From positions 1 through 64,000 of the forward strand of contig CAYLPU010000008.1 of the NCBI GenBank assembly GCA_964385635.1: 64,000 nt of DNA. The letters run 5' to 3'. Below are positions 58,920 to 64,000 of this stretch, piece by piece. The DNA comes from CAYLPU01 sp964385635. GTDB lineage: Bacteria > Chloroflexota > Anaerolineae > B4-G1. The stretch's first letter is position 1. Each line of letters begins with the position of its first letter. The notes under the pieces were generated by a model that ran no database searches, was not told where the DNA came from, and worked only from the letters and a program-made list of their open reading frames with translations. The position numbers and the translations under genes were made by a program.

Positions 58920-59176
58920 CGTATTTGCCTCCATATCGCAGATGAACTCGTCCACTCAGCTTGCCAACTGGCCAGCGATGGGGTATCTTATATCACTCAC
59001 ATCCTTTCAATTGTGTTGCAGTGCGAAATCTCCCGATTTCGCGCACTCCATGATTCTGCCTTGACTCGTTGGCTTTGGCCTTGCCGTATTCTAGACGAAT
59101 TGAGGGTCAAAAAGGTTCCACCCTAGTTCTGAAGACTCCTTGACTATTTGGGAATATCGGGCGGCATCGACTTCCG
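58920..59176. other. Spacer with an ECF-type promoter
   Basis: 257 bp without a gene. It contains the ECF-type promoter at 59092-59119; otherwise I see nothing clear. Confidence 0.5.
59092..59119 (-). promoter_or_regulatory. ECF-sigma-type promoter upstream of the membrane protein-serpin 1 unit
   Basis: On the minus strand GGAAC (-35) is followed after 17 nt by CGTCTA (-10), the typical ECF-sigma pair. About 45 bp around it (GGTGGAACCTTTTTGACCCT, CGTCTAGAAT) repeat the promoter of serpin 2 at 62531-62558. Confidence 0.7.
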
Positions 59177-60526
59177 CTACTGTGAAATCCCCAGGAAAGT
59201 CGCTTCCGAAAGCTGCTCCAGCGTGCCATCGGGATGCAGGCGGAAGGTGCCTCCCCCCTCCCCAGGCCAGGCAATCGTCAGCAAGAGCGAACCGTCGTCC
59301 TCGAAGTGAGCCACTTTGTAGTGGGTAGGCTGGGGGGCCAAAATCTCTCGCTGCGTCCCCGCGGCCAAATCCACCTGGAACAGAGCGAAACCTTCACTGC
59401 CCCAATCACCGTAGGCGACGGTATAGATCAGCGTCGAACCGTCGGGCGAGAACACCACGTCCCCGACCTGCGCGTACCCGAGCTCGGCCGGGAGGGTCAT
59501 GATTTCTGTCGTCTGGCCGCTTGCCAGGTCGGTGAGGTTGACCTTGAAGCCCTGGTCTTCCACGTATAGGAAGCGGGCCAGTCGCGTCCCGTCGTCGCTG
59601 AGGGCAGCCACCGGGCCAGGGAAGGACTCCGGCGCCGGGTCGTGCAGGGGCGTGAGTTGGCCGGTGGCGACGTCCAGCACACTGAACGCGCCGTATCTGG
59701 CGAACAAACCGCCGATACCATAAGGTTGCAGGTACACGAAAACCTGCGAACCATCGGGCGAGAAACCCCAGGGGGTTAGTTTCTGGTGTTCGTGGATGAC
59801 GTACGTGGTCAAGAGGCGCGTCTCGCCGGTGACGATGGTGGCTATGTAGAGATCGGAAGTGAGCGTGATCTCGTTGCCCGCCGTCTCAAAGGAAAATCGA
59901 TTCCAGACAATTTGAGTTCCATCAGGCGAGATGGCCCAATCCACCGTCTCAAAGTTATCCTCCGGGATGTCCATAAAATCAAAGCGTTCGTCCTGCCCGG
60001 TCTCGTTCGCCCGGTGTACTGTGCCGCCAGTGCCTTCTTGATAGTAAACCCACTCCCCAAGCACCTGGTATCTTGTACCCAGCGCGGGTACAGAGTTGGC
60101 GCCGCCGCTGAGACTGTCCATCCAGGTCAACGTCGTCCCCGACTCGTCCGGCATGAGATCCACATAGACCCACGTCTCCGCCGGCTCGACCGGGGTTGGC
60201 GTCTCGGTGGGCTGGGCTGTGGCGGTCTCCGTCGGGGCAGTTGTTGGAATTTCGGTGGGTTGCTCTGTGGCGGAGATGGTGGGGCTGCACTCGTCTCGGT
60301 AAAAGGCCCATTCTTCACACTCGCTCCCGTCGGGGAAGATGCACACGCCGTACTGACCGCCGTCCGCGTCTGTGCGCATCTCCAGGGTGTAGCCCTGCTC
60401 CGCGCAGTAAACGGACGCCGGGTTTGCCAGCCCGGTGGTAGGCTCGGCTGTGGTCGTCCCGCAGCCACTGATGATCAACGTACTCAGGATGAGCACGAAT
60501 CCCAAAATAGATAGTTTGCTTTTCAT
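59177..60526 (-). CDS. Lipoprotein with DUF333 domain and TolB-like beta-propeller
   Basis: A 449-aa lipoprotein (lipobox IISGC). A DUF333-type Cys-rich module follows (ANPASVYCAEQGYTLEMR to FPDGSECEEWAFYRDEC, about residues 33-77), then a Thr/Pro linker and a beta-propeller of the TolB/WD40-like kind with blades such as WAISPDGTQIVWNRF and VVFSPDGSTLIYTV. The start at 60526 has AAGGAG upstream. It shares DUF333 with the next gene and probably an operon with it and serpin 2. A surface binding or sensing role is likely. Confidence 0.85.
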   Translation of the reverse strand: MKSKLSILGFVLILSTLIISGCGTTTAEPTTGLANPASVYCAEQGYTLEMRTDADGGQYGVCIFPDGSECEEWAFYRDECSPTISATEQPTEIPTTAPTETATAQPTETPTPVEPAETWVYVDLMPDESGTTLTWMDSLSGGANSVPALGTRYQVLGEWVYYQEGTGGTVHRANETGQDERFDFMDIPEDNFETVDWAISPDGTQIVWNRFSFETAGNEITLTSDLYIATIVTGETRLLTTYVIHEHQKLTPWGFSPDGSQVFVYLQPYGIGGLFARYGAFSVLDVATGQLTPLHDPAPESFPGPVAALSDDGTRLARFLYVEDQGFKVNLTDLASGQTTEIMTLPAELGYAQVGDVVFSPDGSTLIYTVAYGDWGSEGFALFQVDLAAGTQREILAPQPTHYKVAHFEDDGSLLLTIAWPGEGGGTFRLHPDGTLEQLSEATFLGISQ

Positions 60527-60621
60527 TTTTTGTCTCCTTTTCGAGTTTTGACTAAAATGCTGTGCCATCTTGTCTTCGGCCACAGCGTAGCACACCCCCC
60601 AGGAAAGTACAACAACCTTCC

Positions 60622-61134
60622 TTACTGCTCCCCTGGCCCACAGTCGCCGTTGAAGAACTCAATCTCCAGGCAGGATGAGCCATCGGGGAATACGCAGGTG
60701 GCCCCATTCGCGCCAATTTCCAGCGTGTAGCCTTGCTGCACGCAATAGGAATGTTCCTGCCCACAACGCCCCGACATAAACTCCCATTCCTCACACTCAG
60801 TCCCATCCGGGAAGACACACACGATCTCAAGGATATAGTCTGGTACAACAGGCATACCAGGTATAACGGGCGTACCAGGTTGGGGGACCTCAAGCGTTTC
60901 AGGTGTGGGTTCAGTGGACGTCTCGGGTTGAGGCTCCTGTTCGCCAAATTTGCGCTCGCGGGTTGTATACTCGTAGCCCAGCCCGGTGCAGTAGACTGCG
61001 GCGGGGTTGGGCATGTCGATTGGCCCCTCGACCGGTGGTGACTCAATGACCGTCTCAGGCTGTGGTTTCCCACACGCGGTCAGCGCAAGAACCATCATGG
61101 CTGAAATCACTAACAACACTGGCTTATTGCACAT
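60622..61134 (-). CDS. Lipoprotein with one and a half DUF333 modules
   Basis: A 170-aa lipoprotein (lipobox LTAC). NPAAVYCTGLGYEYTTRE starts a DUF333 module, which is split by a Pro/Thr-rich insert and resumes VCVFPDGTECEEWEF; a second copy runs YCVQQGYTLEIGANGATCVF to FFNGDCGPGEQ. DUF333 modules are small Cys-containing extracytoplasmic units of unknown function, found in some putative hemolysin lipoproteins. AAGGAGA lies upstream of the start at 61134. It is preceded by serpin 2 by 65 bp. Confidence 0.8.
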   Translation of the reverse strand: MCNKPVLLVISAMMVLALTACGKPQPETVIESPPVEGPIDMPNPAAVYCTGLGYEYTTRERKFGEQEPQPETSTEPTPETLEVPQPGTPVIPGMPVVPDYILEIVCVFPDGTECEEWEFMSGRCGQEHSYCVQQGYTLEIGANGATCVFPDGSSCLEIEFFNGDCGPGEQ

Positions 61135-61198
61135 TTCCGTTCTCTCCTTCTGGCAAGCTGTTCCCTCTCCAAATCTCCGCAGCACAGTCGAGGGCGGA

Positions 61199-62473
61199 TC
61201 AAACACTCGGGTCTACGACGCGCCCAACAAACAGGATGGTGCCAGTCTCGATGTCGCGGATGAGAAATGTGAAGGGACGGTCAACGGTGACCTCAACAGG
61301 CTCCTCTGGCGGTGCCGACGCTGGCATCACCACTGCGGTGGCCGCTGCTGCCTCGGTACCCGCTTCGTCCACGGAGACGAATGCCTTGTGGATCACCTCT
61401 GCGATGAACAGGTCACGGTCGCCAGTCATTCCAGAGAAGTCAGCGGCCTCAGCGAAGGCACCCTGCATGCCCATCGCGGCGAGCGAGTCCTTCAGACTAA
61501 AGTCCGACTCAAACTCGAATTTCGGCATGGTCAGAGCGACCTGCCTGTGTGCCAGATCTTTGACGATACCATCCACCCGCTCGGCGCCCAGCGAGCCTTC
61601 AAAGGCCTCAAATTCGCCGGCATCGGGGAGCAGGACCACCATCGAAAGCTCCCAGCCGTCGTAGGGGAGTTCGACCGCCTGATACCCCTCGCCCTCTGCG
61701 TAACCGAAGGACCCCATCTGCTCCATCATCGGCACGGTGACCTGGCCGCCATCAAGCAGGTGGAACGTGCCATCATCGGTCTGGTCCGGTTCGAAGGGTT
61801 CGGCCCAGGCAGCGTTGAAGTAGATGGCGTTGGTGAGCACCAGCCGCGTCAATTCATCTATGACACCCTGCGGAATCAGGTCTTCAATCCTGTCCTCCGT
61901 CTGGTCGCTGACCCAGTCGTTGATGGTGACACGGGACTCTTCCGGCGCGTTCCTGAAATCGAGAAGCCTCAACCCAGCACCGTAGTTTTCGGCCAGAACA
62001 TTGAGGTACTCGGAGAGGAACCCGTACTCGTCTTGCCCCCACAAGGCGTTGACAATGTTCAGCCGGAAGCCCTCTCCATCCTTACCCTCGGCACCTTCAC
62101 CCCGGCGAGCGAGTTCGATGTCCAGGCCGTTGAACGCGGGATGCAGGCGGTCTTGCGGGAGGATGAAGTGGAGTGTATCCGCCATCTGCTGTTCGGTCTC
62201 ACCGCGAGCCCCGGCATACGTCATCGCCAGCGCCAGCGAGATGCTGTATGGAGAGTAAAACAGGTTGTCATTCTCCTCATCTTCCCTAAGGACCTGGTAG
62301 AGGTCGAAGGCGAAGGCACTGTTTCCGCTGACCAGATCCGCCAGGTCCGGGGCGGCCACATCGGGTGAAGTCACCCGCTGCTTTGCCGACCGTGCGATCT
62401 CTGCCCCATTGCCGCAACTCGCCAGGCCGAGCAATGCGAGCATCGTTAGTACACTCAGTGATATGTTTCTCAT
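61199..62473 (-). CDS. Serpin lipoprotein 2
   Basis: About 424 aa, a close paralogue of the serpin at 57254-58531 along most of its length, with a different signal peptide (lipobox GLASC). The hinge VDEAGTEAAAATA is identical, but the reactive loop reads VVMPASAPPEEPVEVTV, longer and Pro-rich, so its protease target should differ. I prefer the ATG at 62473 (AGGAG 9 nt upstream) over 62482, which touches the Shine-Dalgarno. An ECF-type promoter lies about 60 nt upstream. The product would inhibit proteases at the cell surface. Confidence 0.93.
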   Translation of the reverse strand: MRNISLSVLTMLALLGLASCGNGAEIARSAKQRVTSPDVAAPDLADLVSGNSAFAFDLYQVLREDEENDNLFYSPYSISLALAMTYAGARGETEQQMADTLHFILPQDRLHPAFNGLDIELARRGEGAEGKDGEGFRLNIVNALWGQDEYGFLSEYLNVLAENYGAGLRLLDFRNAPEESRVTINDWVSDQTEDRIEDLIPQGVIDELTRLVLTNAIYFNAAWAEPFEPDQTDDGTFHLLDGGQVTVPMMEQMGSFGYAEGEGYQAVELPYDGWELSMVVLLPDAGEFEAFEGSLGAERVDGIVKDLAHRQVALTMPKFEFESDFSLKDSLAAMGMQGAFAEAADFSGMTGDRDLFIAEVIHKAFVSVDEAGTEAAAATAVVMPASAPPEEPVEVTVDRPFTFLIRDIETGTILFVGRVVDPSV

Positions 62474-62530
62474 CTTACTCATCTCCTAATTCTTATTCTT
62501 GGCATGACTTAAATTGGCCCTACCATGTTC

Positions 62531-62558
62531 TAGACGGCTGAGGGCCAAAAAAGGTTCC
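62531..62558 (-). promoter_or_regulatory. ECF-sigma-type promoter of serpin 2
   Basis: GGAAC, 17 nt, CGTCTA on the minus strand, with a predicted leader of about 50 nt to the serpin 2 start. The flanking sequence is nearly the same as at 59092-59119. Confidence 0.75.
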
Positions 62559-62585
62559 ACCTTTAATCTGGAGAGTCAAGCCGTA

Positions 62586-62966
62586 TCACTTGCGCCTGCA
62601 TTCATCCACGGCCGCCAGCAATCGCTCTGGCGGGTCTCCCTTGCTGACAAAGGCATCGGCGCCGGCGGCCAACGCTGCCCGGCGCGCCTCCGGCCGCCCG
62701 CTGAGAGCAATCACCACCAAGCCCGGCCGCACTGCCCGTAACCTCGCCAGCACGGCATCACCGTCCTGACCTGGCAGCTCCCAGTCGAGCAACACCAAGT
62801 CGGGTCGCTGCCCGGCGGTCAGTTCCAGGGCCTGCTCCATGTCTACAGCCTCGCCCACCACCGTCACGCCGCTCCCCTGCTCCAGCAGCAGCCGCAGGGC
62901 GGAGCGCACCTGGGGCCGATCGTCAGCGATCAATACACGCATTGCCTTGTTTGCTTCATTGTCCAT
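62586..62966 (-). CDS. Stand-alone response regulator receiver
   Basis: A 126-aa REC domain. VLIADDRPQVRSALRLLLEQ has the acidic pair, LVLLDWELPGQDG has the phospho-acceptor Asp, and ALSGRPEARRAALAAGADAF with VSKGD carries the conserved Ser/Thr and Lys. There is no output domain, so it acts through protein contacts like CheY. It lies downstream of the LuxR-type regulator and sensor kinase, separated by a terminator-like hairpin. Confidence 0.92.
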   Translation of the reverse strand: MDNEANKAMRVLIADDRPQVRSALRLLLEQGSGVTVVGEAVDMEQALELTAGQRPDLVLLDWELPGQDGDAVLARLRAVRPGLVVIALSGRPEARRAALAAGADAFVSKGDPPERLLAAVDECRRK

Positions 62967-62998
62967 TTCGTCTCATCTCCGCTCCCAGTGTAGCACAG

Positions 62999-63034
62999 AA
63001 AACTCCCCAGCGCATCGGCCAACCGGGGAGTTTT
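62999..63034. terminator. Bidirectional terminator-like hairpin
   Basis: AAAACTCCCC and GGGGAGTTTT form a 10-bp stem around AGCGCATCGGCCAACC. It lies between the LuxR-type regulator and the receiver gene. The inner sequence recurs at about 50178-50205. Confidence 0.65.
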
Positions 63035-63104
63035 GGACCTAGTCAGGTGGCTAGTCTTTTCCCTGGTCAGGTGACCAGGTTTACCTTGAGCCCTTCGACT
63101 TCGC

Positions 63105-63755
63105 TCAGGACGTGCCTGTCGAAAGGTTGTGCTGCAGTGCCAGGGCCACCGCCTCGGTGCGGCCGGTGACGCCCAGTTTGGAGAGGACGTTGCTGACGTG
63201 GAACTTCACGGTGGAACGGCTCATCACCAGCCGCTCGGCGATCCCAGGGTTGCTCAGCCCCTCGACCATCAGCGCCAGCACCTCCCGCTCCCGGGGGGTC
63301 AGGTCGTAGCCTGGAGACGGCGGTTCCCTCGTGGCCTGGATCAGTACCTGGGCTGCCTCAGGAGCCAGCGTAGACCGCCCTGCGTGGGCCGCCTGGATGG
63401 CGTCGGCCAACTCGTCGGCTGAGACGTTTTTCAGCAGGTATCCGATAGCCCCGGCCTGCAGCGCTCCCTGCACCAAACCTTTCTCCTTGAAGCTGGTCAG
63501 GGCGACGACCTGAATATGCGGCCAGCGCTCCCGGATCGCTCGGGTGGCGGCAGCGCCGTCCATCACGGGCATCACCAGGTCCATCAACACCACGTCGGGC
63601 TGGAGCTGTTCGCACAGGCGCACGGCCTCCTCGCCGCCGCCCGCCTCGCCAACCAGTTCCAGGTCATCGAAGGCCAGTAGAAAGGCCCCTAGTCCGCTGC
63701 GTACCACGGCGTGGTCATCAACGAGCATTACGCGAATGTGGGTTTTCTCGTTCAT
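63105..63755 (-). CDS. NarL/LuxR-family response regulator
   Basis: A 216-aa transcription regulator. The receiver domain has VMLVDDHAVVRSGLGAFL and the Asp in VVLMDLVMPVMDG; the C-terminal LuxR-type helix-turn-helix has LTPREREVLALMVEGLSN and MSRSTVKFHVSNVLSKLGV. The start at 63755 has AGGAGG upstream; the longer frame is a run-through. The kinase encoded next (63869-64000, partial) is its probable partner. Confidence 0.95.
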   Translation of the reverse strand: MNEKTHIRVMLVDDHAVVRSGLGAFLLAFDDLELVGEAGGGEEAVRLCEQLQPDVVLMDLVMPVMDGAAATRAIRERWPHIQVVALTSFKEKGLVQGALQAGAIGYLLKNVSADELADAIQAAHAGRSTLAPEAAQVLIQATREPPSPGYDLTPREREVLALMVEGLSNPGIAERLVMSRSTVKFHVSNVLSKLGVTGRTEAVALALQHNLSTGTS

Positions 63756-63868
63756 AGGTCTTCCTCCTTGAATTGCAGACAGACAGGCAGGCAGGGAGTA
63801 AGGATTAGGGAGTAGGAAGTAAGGGACTTTGCTGAGCAAAGTGAATCTTCCTCACACTTCGTCATCCT

Positions 63869-64000
63869 CTACTTCTCGCTCCATACGACCGTCACCTCCG
63901 TCCCGCGCCCAATCTCGCTTTCGACCGTCAGTGTGGCGCCAATGGTCTCGGCCCGCTCATGCATGATGCCCAGCCCCAGGCTCTCCAGCGGCACACTGCC
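63869..64000 (-). CDS. Sensor histidine kinase, C-terminal end (partial)
   Basis: The last 43 codons of a gene cut by the window. GLGIMHERAETIGATL and GRGTEVTVVW are the G2-box and end of the HATPase domain typical of NarX/HisKA_3-type kinases. It would phosphorylate the NarL-type regulator downstream. Confidence 0.85.
   Translation of the reverse strand, partial: GSVPLESLGLGIMHERAETIGATLTVESEIGRGTEVTVVWSEK

Overview
The window looks like a chromosomal piece of a Chloroflexota (Anaerolineae-like) genome, probably metagenome-derived because it contains a 100-base run of N at 18915-19014. The assignment rests on gene style: short N-terminal TPR modules on membrane proteins, Thr/Pro-rich linkers behind lipoprotein signals, a VYLPLVMKR-type surface motif, and a GH57/glgA/galT/GH15 glycogen block. 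It is inferred, since there is no rRNA to confirm it.

Layout. 1-12112 is an accessory region, almost all on the minus strand: a HEPN-like protein, TPR/TM proteins, a large FG-GAP surface protein, small hypotheticals, and many short dispersed repeats. One repeat family carries a consensus promoter in each of three copies. 12113-15571 holds an AbrB/RelE-type toxin-antitoxin pair, an MFS transporter coupled to a methyltransferase, and lgt. 15842-20281 is the translation/transcription block, read on the minus strand as tRNA-Thr, rpmG, tRNA-Trp, secE, nusG, rplK, rplA, L10 leader, rplJ, rplL; its NusG has a 9-residue-repeat extension. 20461-22932 encodes membrane proteins. 23322-28262 encodes one alpha-2-macroglobulin. 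28355-32292 carries tRNA-Arg, pdxA, a GNAT enzyme, a lipoate/octanoate transferase, a DUF503 protein and a HhH-GPD glycosylase. 32444-50059 mixes defence-type genes (Mrr-NACHT-FGE protein, DNA methyltransferase, CHAT protein, type IIG restriction-modification enzyme) with a glycogen operon, a cold-shock gene and a nitroreductase. 50491-62473 encodes secreted and lipid-anchored proteins, including two paralogous serpins and a chagasin-like lipoprotein. 62586-64000 is a two-component cluster, with its sensor kinase cut by the window end.

The most notable observation is in the macroglobulin gene. A 4.9-kb reading frame is interrupted by one in-frame TGA, exactly at the cysteine of the CxEQ thioester motif. 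A two-part hairpin with a G-leading apical loop starts a few bases later, at the place and with the shape expected of a bacterial SECIS element, and codon choice changes locally to build it. This suggests a selenocysteine (selenoester) macroglobulin. The selenocysteine machinery is not in the window, so this remains a prediction.

The macroglobulin, two serpins with different reactive loops and a chagasin-like lipoprotein form a set of envelope protease inhibitors. Both serpin units lie downstream of near-identical ECF-sigma-type promoters, which suggests a stress-induced anti-protease response. Small mobile or palindromic elements are frequent, both between genes (two MITE-like families, one with perfect 8-bp target duplications) and in frame inside genes.
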